64,000 nt of DNA from Clitopilus passeckerianus (taxonomy: Eukaryota; Basidiomycota; Agaricomycetes; Agaricales; Entolomataceae): contig CALYLX010000154.1 in NCBI GenBank assembly GCA_944990035.1, positions 1 through 64,000 of the forward strand, read 5' to 3'. Under the pieces are notes generated by a model. The model worked only from the letters and a program-made list of their open reading frames with translations. It was not told where the DNA came from and made no database searches. Each line of letters starts with the position of its first letter. Position 1 is the first letter of the stretch. Of this stretch, positions 37,560 through 48,462 are shown piece by piece. The position numbers and the translations under genes are program-made.

Positions 37560-38552
37560 ATGGTGAATGACCCTCCCGCCATCCGCATCTCCAACTACGA
37601 AGGCAAAGCTGGAACTCGAGATCACTCGTTGAACACCGATGATCGTCCAATGGACTTCAAGTCACCGTTATCGGTGGATATTCCTCGAGTTCCCCAGAAT
37701 GAGTCATGTCCAGAAAGTAAGTTTTAACAACTACCTAGCCCTTGACCTAGCCCACCGTTGGCTGACGGGGTACCAAATCTGTTTCTTCCATCTATCAAGT
37801 TCTTCGCTGGCCACCTGAGCCGTTCACGAGCAACGGATCCGACTCGGAGTTTCTGGGCACTACTAATTACAGACCTCGTGGAAACCCTTGTTACACGCCA
37901 ACATCCGACTATAGCGATGGTCTCTTGTCTCCTGAAGTATCTCCTGGGAGCATCTATTCGGGAGCAAGTTCGTTTGACTCCTAGTCCCCAGCTAGCCTGT
38001 CCCCCAACACCTCTTACCTTCATCTGTATTTCGATCAGTTGAATTTTGGAGGTCCAGACGTGAAATCGCAAACGTCTATCAGCTATCCCTCCAATATTTA
38101 TAGCTACGACTCTCAGGGTGTCCACGTGGTACCTAACTTACCCCTTGATAACCCAGCTCTTCTTTCGAACCGAGATTTAACTCGAGGACAAAACCAACCT
38201 TTGGTCACGCCCCCCTTATCTCGAAGCTCTCCGGACCTGGTTTCTTTTCGAGAAAGGGTCACTTCTGAGGGGAGTTTGCGAGCATCGCATGATCGTCGAA
38301 GGCCAACATTGAATGGCCGCACATATTTATGTTACTGTGAATATTGCGGAGACAGTTTCACCAGGTTGAAGAACCTGAAACGTGGGTTTCTTCAGTTAAT
38401 GCTTTTTGAAAGGTCGAGCTAACCCTAACGCAGACCATGTCAACTCCCATTTTGGCATCAGGCCGTATGCATGCGACATTTGTTGGCAAACATTTGGAAC
38501 GAACCACACGATGACGAGGCATAGGCGCACGAAGCACCGCAGCCGTATCTGA
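37560..38552 (+). pseudogene. ZF-A: two-finger C2H2 transcription factor gene with an in-frame stop
   Basis: Exons 37560-37716, 37800-38381, 38434-38552 join in frame (286 codons), but TAG at 37982-37984 stops translation at codon 114, before the fingers. The frame continues perfectly after it for 130 codons, so this is either a recent nonsense change or part of a 48-base intron (37937-37984, GTATCT...CTAG) whose length is a multiple of three. The fingers are CEYCGDSFTRLKNLKHHVNSH and CDICWQTFGTNHTMTRHRRTKH, each C-x2-C-x12-H. The intron splits the codon before the first His. PPAIRIS near the start resembles a calcineurin-docking peptide. DRRRP precedes the fingers. Neighbours are duplicated, gene-poor sequence. 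Confidence 0.7.
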
Positions 38553-38817
38553 CGAACGGCGTATTTGCACACGAACATTCACGAACATCTAGACTCCCTA
38601 TCACCAATCCTATTCCTACACCTCCTATTGAACCGTGCCCTTTTCTCGTAATCTCTCCTTCTGTGATCCAACGAATCTGACGAGCTCGAGCTCTCTATAC
38701 TTGCACTCTTTCATATACGCTCTTCTAGTTATCATGCTTTCCTTTTGCTGTTTTGTGTCCTATTACGCCTTTAATGACATTATCAAATTTGTATTACATG
38801 ACGAATCTCTATGCAAG

Positions 38818-39005
38818 CAGGAACGGAAAACATGAGGTAGTCAAGAGTGGAAAGGGTTGAGGAACGAATGTGAGAGGAAGGGACAGCTTGATCAAAGGTT
38901 CGACGAGAGAATAAAAGCCCTCAAACTGCGCAAACCTTTCGTCGAAGCACCGGAACATCCTCGAGAATGGCAAGATCATGATGGTCCTGAAAGCTTCTTG
39001 ATTGC
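38818..39005. repeat. Orphan copy of the secreted-gene promoter
   Basis: Repeats GAATAAAAGCCCTCAAA and ATCATGATGGTCCTGAAAGC of 32285-32490. In the minus-strand direction, where the secreted gene should begin, the sequence instead runs into the 3' flank of ZF-A, so the gene was lost or never copied. Confidence 0.7.
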
Positions 39006-39094
39006 GCCGAGAACATGAGATCTGAACGACTGGAAGTGCGGTAACAGGGATTATCATCGCGGCGAGAAAGGAAGTCGAAGCACTCGCATGAACA

Positions 39095-40440
39095 TCAAGG
39101 AAACGTGAAAGACGCATTCATTCATTCATTCCCCCTTCGGCTGAGCCTATTGATAAGCACCTAAGCAACAAAGAGATCAAAGTCCTCGTCATTCGGGCAA
39201 TTGCGGATAGGGAAAAAATAGCAACCATTACGTCTTTCACGTTCTACGCATTGTCGACTTGCCACCAGCTCTCGTGATGCTTTGCTGCAGTCGAGATGCT
39301 ATACATCCATTCGGGCTGCCAGCCTGAATGGCCATCAAACATGGCGTCCAGGTACCTACATTCACTGTCAAGGTGGGGAGTTACATGCTAAATGGACATT
39401 GGTTGGGCTTTAAGACTCTAAAACGCTTATTTCCAATCGCTTTCGGCTCGGCTTGCAAGTTCGGCAGATGGACTAACCTATTGGCGTTTGTTTAGTCTAT
39501 CGTCATTCGGTGGGTCATCGGTTGTGTTAAACGAATAGATGACGCACTTGCTCACAGGAAAGGGCGACTATCCTGCCTTCCCAGCTGACATCTTGCAAGT
39601 TGCAGCCGCGCATTTCAGATTCCTAAGCGAAGAAGTGAACGGAACCGCTCCCAATAAGAGCTGTGCTCGGTCTGTTAACTCCGTGAGCTTGTTCATATTT
39701 TAGAGCTGAGCTTGAAGCGGGCCTATCCTGGTGTTCAAGACGTGCATCGAGGACCCCAAATTGCTAGGCATACGTTTCAAGGAAGGAGAGGGAGTTAACC
39801 AGGCAGGTGCTCCGGACCACATATTTTGGTGTGGATGCGGCGCATAGGTCGGCGTCTCCAGGCTTCGCGAGTGGGCGTCGAGATTGACGGTCTTGCCGGT
39901 GCGCCACTTGCTGATGGCATACTGCACGACGTTGATGCGACTCATAGGCCAGGGGAGACTGCCTATCGGCTGGCGAGGGCATGAAGAGTGGTAGAGGTCA
40001 AAAGGCAGGTGTATATATGGTGACGGCTCGTTCGATAGTGTCAATCAACCGCCACCACTTGCGTAATGCAGCGCCTAATGCCAGCGAATCCATGCCAGGT
40101 ATGGTCCTAGACCTGCTTGCCAGTGTCCAAGATGTCATGATAGGCCTAATCATCAATTAGATTCGTTATCGATAAATTTTAACCACGAAAAGCAAATGTA
40201 TCGACATACATACGTTGTCGCGGGCTCACCGCTCTCTTCTTCGTCGACGCTTGTTCTCGTATGGAATGCGTTCCATACGAGTTCCGCCAACCCGCTGGAC
40301 TGACAGCTAGTACGGTCCACTCATTGATGGCCCACTGAGACTTGGGTTCCTGGGCTAGCCAGCAGCCGTACATGTGCACAAGGTCTCCCGCCTGAGATTC
40401 GTGATGGCTGCCTAGCCATTGGGAGTCTTCCGTCTGGTCT
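39095..40440. repeat. Diverged duplicated block, copy 2
   Basis: Counterpart of 33250-34700 in the same orientation. It starts with a short ATTC microsatellite and lacks the 700-base segment found in front of copy 1. Confidence 0.65.
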
Positions 40441-40514
40441 GGTTTGGGCTGTCTTCGCTGGCGATGGTCATAGTATGGTCGATAGTTGACGTTGATGAAC
40501 CAGGTAGGCCTCAT
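39700..40514 (-). pseudogene. Decayed coding remnant in duplicated block, copy 2
   Basis: Two minus-strand open stretches: 40514-40179 (MRPTWFINVNYRPYYDHRQR, then DLVHMYGCWLAQEPKSQW and GWRNSYGTHSIREQ) and 40044-39700 (FDLYHSSCPRQPIGSLPW, then DAHSRSLETPTYAPHPHQN). Copy 1 has the matching sequence with stops in the first stretch and an open frame in the second, so each copy preserves a different part. A one-base shift near 40020 breaks this copy. Unrecognised family; probably an ancestral intron-containing gene. Confidence 0.45.
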
Positions 40515-43188
40515 GGGACTCGAAAACAGATGGAATGATGAGCGGGTAACGAATCGGGATGGTGGGAGCCAGAATCTATCTGTTCATCTCTGGCTGACAT
40601 ATCGACAGAACCTTATTTGGCACCTTCTATCGACGTGTTCGAACCCAAAGATCCCTGCTGAAGTAGGCTACTCGCGATAATGTAACTATGTTTATGGCTC
40701 GAAGAACGTCTTCTGAAGGTTCCGTCACGGAACTCTTCGTCACCTGTCCAGATCTCGACATTTTTTTCATTAACGGCCAAGGCGACACATCTTCCCGGTT
40801 GTCTGATACATACATTCTAGAACATGGAAACGTGTCAGCCGACCGACGCCACTTTTGACACTTCCGTATGACTTCGTAATTTCAGGAGGTTCATAAGGAG
40901 CCACTCCGACGATTGAATGGAACCAATGACCTTTGTAGCCCACCGACCTGTGCAAGAAGACGCGGCCAGTGGCTTCGCTCTGGACCCGCATCTGTAGAAG
41001 TTTTTGCTGCTCGCCTCGGCTAAACGTAACGATGGAACCTTCAGCGCACTTATTCCTTATCCTCCAGCTTTCCTGTGCCATCCAAATACTCTCTCATTGC
41101 ACCCTGCACTATTACTTTCCAGAACTCCAAAACTGTTTTCCCGGTCGCTGATGGATTTTCACCCCCAAATTGTCCAAAATACGGATGCTCCCAACCTGGT
41201 CGAGGCTGTTGTTCCCGTGCTCTGTTCGTGCGAAAACGTGCGAAAACGAAATATATGCGTGGAACTCAAAGAGACACGCAAAACACCGGACTTCGCAGCG
41301 GGCCATTTTCTTCCAACGTGTTCATGCATCATGCGGTCGCCGACAGGGATATCAACACCAGGGTTTCGGTGCCATTCTGCCCTATACTAATACACTCCCT
41401 CAGAAGCCTCGTGTAAAGGGCCTACATTGATGTTCGGGAGGGCGGTGCGACAAGTATATCTCCAACGGTGGATAATAATATTGACGGTGAGTAGCCCATG
41501 GTCAGGCTCTTGTTCTCTTTGTTGATATTTTTTGGAGGGGGCGAGTAGTCCCCAGCAGAACTGTTCTTTGGGGAACTTAGGGAACACATGTCGGCAAGGG
41601 AGACTTGCCATGGTACATGGGGGTCCGAGTCATCACCCTGGGTAGTATGGTGTAACCGCCACAAATCTGAGATCCATTCACGAAACACCTAATTCGCAAG
41701 CTTTTAGCAGCGGTTCGATACACCACCCTTCGTGCCAGTTCGTTTGAGAGTGTGGACTTAACCCAGCCATTCGGTCAGTCGAAACTAAATTTGGGTGCTG
41801 ACTGTTCTCATTCCGGTGTCAGATGGATCTCAGTTTTCCGACGTGTTCTCCTGCCACTGAGCAAACGCCAAGAATTAGAGTGTATCCGGGGAGGGTGGGT
41901 AATTAGCTGGAAGCAGTTGACCTCGTTTGGCGAGCTTGTCAGACCCCACACCGGCTAGAGAGGGCCAAACCACAGCGATTACGGACGTCACTTGCGGGAT
42001 CTATTGGAACTGGTTTCTCCTTGTTCACTCATCATAAACTGGTCAGGCACTGCCATTTTCTGTAGTTACGAGATCTCCTGACCCAGGTCGGAAACAACAA
42101 TATCAATGAATTTTTTGCAGTTCTGCTTTCTGCTGTGACACACTTCTTCAATTCAGAAGACCAAAAGGAGTTTGCCAGGCGAGATAAACCCTATGGCTTT
42201 GCGAGAGAATTACCGCGGGGTTTTGACTGACGCCCTCAGGCTATCACGTAGACCACGAAAATATCCGTAGAATTTATTTAGTTAATTCAGAAAACAACGG
42301 CTGTAAGAATCAACAAAAGAAGCAAACATAACGAGTCGTTTGTGGCATTTGGAGGACTTTTGAGTGGTCATAAAGTGAAGTTAAATCAAATAACAAAGAC
42401 CCCCCGGTGTATAGATATCATGGGTCGTGACGATTTTGACCCTGGACCTAGCTTCGAGGCGATCGCACGCGCTCTAAACAGTTCTGGATTCTGACAAGAC
42501 TTATTAAGGTATTTTGAGTAGTGACTAGGCCCAAGATAGCAGGGACTCGTAGAGTCCCTGGCAAGGAAGGCGATCAATATTCAAACTCGTACCAATAGTG
42601 TCCGCATGTTTCCAATGCACATTGTACCTGCACTGTACGATCACCGTCACCCTGCAAACAATCGCGATCCAATGTTCTTTGTTCAGGGTATTGGAAGATA
42701 AATCTTTCGATCAATCTAAGCACAGATAGATGGCTGGACTTGCGCTCTCGTCGTCCATCAATCACATGCGCCAGCGACCCGAACTGCTGCGGGGTCAGCA
42801 GTTTCATTCGTTTCCTGATTCCGATAGGAGCGAAGGCAGACTTGCCCTCTCCCCTCTCCGATTTGATCATAGATGCCCAGATATTCGCAAAATGGCCTCC
42901 AATTCCTTGTTGCGCAGGCCCTGATGAGAATCAAGAGAATCGTTCCGAGCCTCCGAACTCGCCGCTCTTAGCCATCTCAGGTTATGATCGTCCTTTCTCA
43001 CTCCCGTGGCCGTTATGGTCACCATACTGCTGAGTCCTGACCCCTCCCAGTGCATAGGCTGTGTTAAGGTGTACAGGGTTGTGTCTGCTCACAACGTTAC
43101 GCCAATTTCGAGGGACTAATCGAAGTTTGGCTCGGAATCTACTAATGTGGTAACAACGACGAATCAATCATCGGGAACCCCAGAGGAC

Positions 43189-43197
43189 TATATATAT
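43189..43197 (+). promoter_or_regulatory. TATA box of ZF-B
   Basis: TATATATAT lies 50 bases before the ATG at 43239. Confidence 0.6.
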
Positions 43198-43238
43198 TGG
43201 CACGCCTAGCACAGGATTCCCCACCAACATACACTGCC

Positions 43239-44282
43239 ATGTCTCCTCTTCCTTCTAACGTCACCCACCATGACGAGTCAGGCAATGGGGACGCCCCTCC
43301 ATTCAATTACGGTCATCGTCCAAGTCATGGTTCAGGTCATTACCAGTCACCCTCAGTGCCACAGCTCACGTTGTATCCAATTTGGTCCACGGATACCACA
43401 GCTCAAATATGTGAGTGTGTCGAGCAGGCGACGGTTTTTTCTTCTCAGCTAATACACTGGCTTAGTTCCTCCAAATTCTATTCCCGGGAATCCGTCTGCT
43501 CATGTTCATCGGAATACGTGGTCTACCTCTGGCCACTTATCTCCCGCCCCCTGGACCTGGAGAGCTGCCCCTTCCACCCCGACAACGCCATTGAGTGACA
43601 AGTCCTGTTCGCCACTGACTGCTAGTCCAAGCACATCATTCTCTAGTACAAGCTCCGGTGGTTCAACCATGTTGTCTCCTGGCAATAGCTCGCCTTACGA
43701 TCAAACACAACATGATCTTACAGATGGTTTTCAGGGAACTATCGTCTCAGTGCCATCGACCGAGGAAATTCAAAGGGACTACACTGGCACCTATGGGCCA
43801 CAGGATGCTTACCTCGAAGGGTTCTTGTTCCAGATGGAGTTGAACGACCCGTCAGTTGGGTCGAACCAGGTCATTATGGGGAATGATGAAGTTGCCCTAC
43901 AGTCGCCTGTTCTCATACCCTCCCAGCCCACGCTGGAGTCTCCTTCGTTCCGAAGCCAGGTAGGCACTCGCGCAGGTTGGGAAGCAGCTCAAGCACGTCG
44001 AAAGAAGGCTGGGCCGGATGGTCAGGGGAAAGAATTCTTCTGCGAGCATTGTCAGAAGGGGTTTACTCGACGGAAAAATTTGACCAGTAGGTCTCTCCTC
44101 TTGAACACTTGTTTGTGACCTCGGTCTTGAGTTTGAATTTAGATCACATTAACTCCCATTTCAACATTCGGCCGTATCAGTGCGAGATTTGTGGATCCGC
44201 GTTCGTGACAAATCATGTCAGAAAGAGACACAGGGATACAAAGCATCGAGCCATTGTAGTGGAGGGAAACATCCTCGAGTAA
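43239..44282 (+). CDS. ZF-B: two-finger C2H2 transcription factor, Crz1-related
   Basis: Exons 43239-43410, 43466-44086, 44143-44282; total 933 nt, 310 residues. The first 235 residues are Ser/Thr/Pro-rich and look disordered, as in activation regions. QARRKKAGPDGQGK is a basic stretch just before finger one, CEHCQKGFTRRKNLTNHINSH (residues 250-270). Finger two is CEICGSAFVTNHVRKRHRDTKH (278-299). The intron of phase 1 falls in the codon just before the first zinc-binding His, as in all related genes of this cluster. Finger one is closest to those of ZF-A and the Crz1-like gene. A nuclear DNA-binding role is inferred; targets are unknown. No third finger is present, unlike the Crz1-like gene. 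Confidence 0.88.
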
Positions 44283-45744
44283 ATTCCGTCGCCCCTGCCA
44301 GACATCTTTAGGGGTGAAGTTCACTGGCCCACAACATTCCCCTTTCATTTCTTACGAATCAAACTGTCTTTACGACCTTTCTACTAGTTTTCAGTTCCTT
44401 CACCTCCACTTTCTCTATCTCTACGTTCACGATCCTTTCCTCGCCTGCACCACTCTGCTTTCGTTTCGCTGTTTTGTGCCATCCATCGCTACCTTCGCCG
44501 ATTGCTATTTTCATGACCACCATTCTACCTTCTCTCACAAATAATACACAGTACAGTGCACGAAATAGAGTGGACTCAAATCACGTAAATACTTCATCCA
44601 ATTAATTGCCTTCGCATAATGACGGGTCAAGGTACCCCGGTGTCGGTGTGAAGAAGATGCTCTCATCCGGTTTTGTCGCGTAGTCGGGTTCAGGTTCCCG
44701 AATTTCAGTCAAAAAGGTGTTTCAACTTGAATCTGACTTGAAAACGGCCACCTCTGTCTGTTGACCGGTCACCCGATAGTTACTTCCCATTTATTTCCCT
44801 CCGCTTTCATGCTAACTCCTCGGCATGCGTTCAAATCCAGTGGTCTCATTGCATATATGTCGTTGTGGCGTCTCCAATTTTTTTTTTCGTCAAGCCGTCA
44901 ATGGCGGTGGCGTCGATTCTGCAGTTCTTGAGGAGGACTGGTTCGCCGAATTACCTGGCACTATTTATTGCTCTTCGCCCACATATTGACTTCCGGAAAC
45001 CACGAAGAATTGCAAGCGACATCAAGGCCGAGTTGGGGCAGGAAAATTTAGCGATTTCAGCCGTTTGAATTGTTTGCTTCAAGTTGAGAGGTTCAACGTT
45101 CAGTGCTACTAGAAACGCCTGGTCGGTGTCATCCCCTCAAGGCAAAGATCGGAGATGAGATATATAGAGCGTGACGTTATGCGTTAATCCCTGTCAAATT
45201 GTCGATGATAGTAATTCATTTTAAAATGTGTGTATCCGTTGGAATAAACGTCAAGCGACAATAGTGTCACAATAAATCTGGGATTGAGCATCTGATTCAA
45301 GTTCCCTTTCGGGATGTGCATGTGGGCAGCTACACGAAAAAAGTTCCGTGCGGCACCCTTTGCTGCTTCATTCCAATGAGATCGGCTGAAGAGATCGATC
45401 GACGACAGGCGGAAGCATAATCCATGTACGTATGACTCCGCATGCTGAGTCATGACGCATGACGCAGAGGAATCGGTACCTCGGTCCGAGCAGGTTCCTT
45501 CCTCTTGCCCCACAGGCTGGAGCTCAGCGCGCTCAGCAGCCTCAGCGCTAACGCTGAGCACCTCAACATGCCCATCGATGTTTTTGCCCTTCAGCACAGC
45601 TAAATGCACACACTCTCCGCTCAAAAAGGAAGTTGAAAGGCTGTGGTATCCAGCAATTGCAAGTAAATTCTACACCGTCGGGAAGGGCTGCGCTACTGCT
45701 GGGCCCAATGCCATGCACAAGACTGGTGACTCTGTGGCCTTGCC
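44283..45744. other. Intergenic, no intact gene seen
   Basis: The first 250 bases are the pyrimidine-rich 3' flank of ZF-B, similar in character to the 3' flanks of ZF-A and ZF-D. The rest holds short frames with no motif, including one of 146 codons on the minus strand (45624-45184) with no recognisable domain. Confidence 0.5.
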
Positions 45745-45751
45745 TATAAAA
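45745..45751 (+). promoter_or_regulatory. TATA box of ZF-C
   Basis: TATAAAA lies 65 bases before the ATG at 45810. Confidence 0.6.
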
Positions 45752-45809
45752 TCAAGCACACATATACACACATTCTCTTTGCACTCCGCACAGGCGCAAC
45801 GCCTTTCCC

Positions 45810-46622
45810 ATGGCATGGCCTTGTCCTCCCTCACTTTTGGTTTCCCCAAGCGACAACCATTCGTCGGAAGATCAGGGGATGGTCGCTTCCTTTGAAACAG
45901 GCATTGATTTGAATCTACTTTCACCTATAAGAACAACTTCTCTCTACCGTAGGTTTGTTGGGGGCTTCAAAGTCGAAGCTGAGGAACTGTCGAGCGGGTC
46001 TGAGTACGAGGACCCCAACACACCGGACTCTGCGAACACCCCTTCGAGCGCCAGCGGCTCAGGCTTCTACTACCCCTTCCCCGAACCTCAGATTCCGCGA
46101 ACTCTAACGGATGGTGACGGTGGCGTTGGGGCCTCTCACCTTGAGCTTCGTATTGGGCCGAATTTTATTGAAGAGGTGTCTCAACAGCTAAAGGTCATGG
46201 CTGTCCAAGACCCTCCACATCATTATAGTGGTTCTCCCAATAGCAAGATCCATCCGAGCCCCAGCCAGGACTCCCTTTCCTCCATCGCCCCAGCCAGCCC
46301 TTCATCGCTTTTGGCCCCTGTTTATTGGAAGGTGGCCACTGACAACGTGAGGAACGCATCAACGTCACGCCGCCGTTCTACAAAACCCGGGCGGACACTG
46401 TATGTCTGTAATCTGTGTGGAGCTGATTTCACGCGAAACAAGAACCTCCTCAGTGAGCTCATTTTTCTTGTCATAAACCTTCATTTGAGCTAATTTTGCG
46501 CTCTAGACCACAGGTTGGTGCACTTTAATTTGCGACCGTACCGTTGCGAGTTCTGTGAGAAACGATTTACAACCAAACATACCAAGAAACGCCATTGTGA
46601 TAAGAAACATCCATCACAATGA
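45810..46622 (+). CDS. ZF-C: two-finger C2H2 transcription factor, Crz1-related
   Basis: Exons 45810-46452 and 46507-46622; total 759 nt, 252 residues. Finger one is CNLCGADFTRNKNLLNHRLVH (residues 200-220) and finger two CEFCEKRFTTKHTKKRHCDKKH. SRRRSTKPGRTL precedes them. The intron has the same place and phase as in ZF-A, B, D and E. Unlike those genes there is no clear upstream intron in the 5' part, so the first 60 residues are less certain: a second ATG five bases later is in another frame, and an intron near 45900-45955 could exist. YPFPEPQIP matches PFPEPEIP of ZF-D, tying the two together. The shortest intact member. Function as a nuclear regulator is inferred. Confidence 0.8.
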
Positions 46623-47185
46623 GTTTAACCCAAGATCTTCGTTACCGATTCCATGAACCCTTCCCGACGCCCTAACGATCCTTTCCTCGTCACACTCTCC
46701 TAGTGCCTTGGACCATACCATACGATCCTTACATGCACGTACTTTCTGACTGTAGCCCTACCTTTCTTTTTATATACAGCTTTCTTTCATATGCTGTCAT
46801 TATGCTGTCTTGTTTTCGTTACCTTCTAATACTATTGGGTCTCTCGGGATACTCATAAAGACTTAATAGCCTTGATCTATCCTCAGACATACCGCAATCA
46901 TTTTGATCACTGGCATGCGAGTATCCTTGCGATAAATCTTCGTTTATATATCGGAACCAGGCCGAATCTCTCGGGCTAGAACTATGAGGGAAAAGGTACG
47001 GTTCCTTCTTTGGTCAGCAAGGAGAACTTTGCGAGCGGGGGGCAACATCTTACCTAGCTACTCTCTATTCATCTTCGACACCCCTGCACCAACTTCGTGT
47101 TGCAACCTCCCATGGCGTGTTCGGAGTGCATTCCAGAGTTTGCCACGAAGAGGCCTGAGGAGTTCGGGAGACCCTTTATAACGCC
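46623..47185. other. Intergenic, 3' flank of ZF-C
   Basis: Pyrimidine-rich then AT-rich sequence; nothing coding seen. Confidence 0.55.
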
Positions 47186-48066
47186 TCAGAACTTGACGCC
47201 AGAGTTCATATCGGCCGATGATTCATCATTCCACACCGTGTTTGGTGTATCCGCACTCAACGCAGTGCCCTGAAGCACAGAAACGCTGTCATAGTGGTAA
47301 ATCGCTTTCCATTCTTCAAAAATTTCGCTACGGGAGGCAATGACCACCACTTCGTTCGACTGCGTAGAGTACAGGCATGGTCTCTCGCTTCTGTCGATTA
47401 GCTGCAGACCTTTGGAGGAGAAGGACACGCAGATTTCATAGTTCAAGAGGGTAACGGTACAGCGATTCAGAGCCTCTGAGCCACCAAGCCCGTTATGGTT
47501 CACCGTCCGACGTTCTTGCACACCTTTTTGACGCCGTCAATGATTTGAAGCTGTGTCTGCACACCTACATGGCGCGAATTGTATTTTAGTGCCCCGATTC
47601 CTCTCTGGTTCGGTCCGAGAGCGGGTGGAAAAGCATGTTATCCCCCATGTTGGATGGCTACAGTAGCTACATAGGCGAATCACCCACTAACGCGAAGTAT
47701 TGTATTCGTAGGCGAGCCCAAGCGAGCTAGAGGTCGTCCTTATGGGGTTTCCTGAAGCAAACCCAGAGGCACAACAGCGACTCCCTCACAGATGTTGTTT
47801 TCAGCCACTTCCCTGAGAGATATTTGCGAATGGATAGCAACCATGTCATTACCATGAGGCAAAGCAGAGCGGCTGAAGCTTGAGGAGACAAGGCCGTAGC
47901 GCTCGGTACCAAACTCGGAAATGTTGTCAAACAGTTGTCTCCTTGAGAGGCCAGCTGCAGCTTTCGGAGTTTCGTAAAAAAAAGGCGGTGCATAGTCATA
48001 CCCGAAGTATCTATGAGCCTTGAAGAACGCGAAAGCGGGGAGGAAACCACGAGGAATGATCAGCTC
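47186..48066 (-). pseudogene. Possible degraded gene, unrecognised
   Basis: Two minus-strand stretches read like protein. The first (48066-47740) includes ELIIPRGFLPAFAFFKAHRY, GYDYAPPFFYETPKAAAGL and HGNDMVAIHSQISLREVAEN before a TAA. The second (47521-47186) includes VTLLNYEICVSFSSKGLQLI and SEIFEEWKAIYHYD. The 220 bases between contain stops in every joining frame, and no clean start was found. I do not recognise a family. It could be an old gene copy, or two exons whose introns I cannot place. Confidence 0.3.
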
Positions 48067-48354
48067 TGCACGTCAGGACTTGAAAAAGGTGTGAAGCCAT
48101 GGAAAACTCCTTCGTTTAGCATCGCGGCATTATCCCCGGATTGCAGGGCGTGATGGGAACTTTGGAACGTGTTCGCACTCTTTCTTGTCCTACCTTCATC
48201 GTCGTTGGGTTATACTGGCGGCTAAAATACTACGGATGTCAGAACCAACGCATGCTAAGGGCTGTATCTTCATAGCGACGACAGCGGACGTACTACACGC
48301 GCGGTTTTAGCCAGGCGCTTTGAGCGTCTATCCTCTAGACCTGGATATGAGCGT

Positions 48355-48389
48355 GCACAGCCCTTCCGAGAGCAAGCACAGCCCTTCCG
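48355..48389 (+). repeat. Two direct 14-base repeats upstream of ZF-D
   Basis: GCACAGCCCTTCCG occurs at 48355-48368 and again at 48376-48389, offset by 21 bases, about 75-110 bases before the ATG. Possibly paired protein-binding sites. Confidence 0.6.
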
Positions 48390-48462
48390 TCACCCGACGT
48401 ATATCTACTCGAAGCTTTATTCTTGCTATCCCACCCCTCCGGTGAACATCTCAACATCAGCC

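Larger units (their letters stand above)
38553..43188. other. Long gene-poor accessory stretch with duplicated block
   Basis: About 4.6 kb with no intact gene. 38818-40440 is the second copy of the block at 32.3-34.7 kb. A minus-strand frame at 40514-40179 reads PKSQWAINEWTVLAVSPAGW and one at 41081-40770 reads TGRVFLHRSVGYKGHWFHSI; both look like old coding sequence but end in stops. 41100-43190 holds only short frames. Confidence 0.5.

Noticed and set aside
39117..39131. Short ATTC microsatellite
   Set aside because: Only about four units; no sign of function beyond marking the edge of the duplicated block.
32491..43188. Transposon or retroelement proteins in the gene-poor stretches
   Set aside because: I looked for reverse transcriptase, integrase and transposase motifs and for terminal inverted repeats and saw none. 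The repeats found are local segmental duplications.
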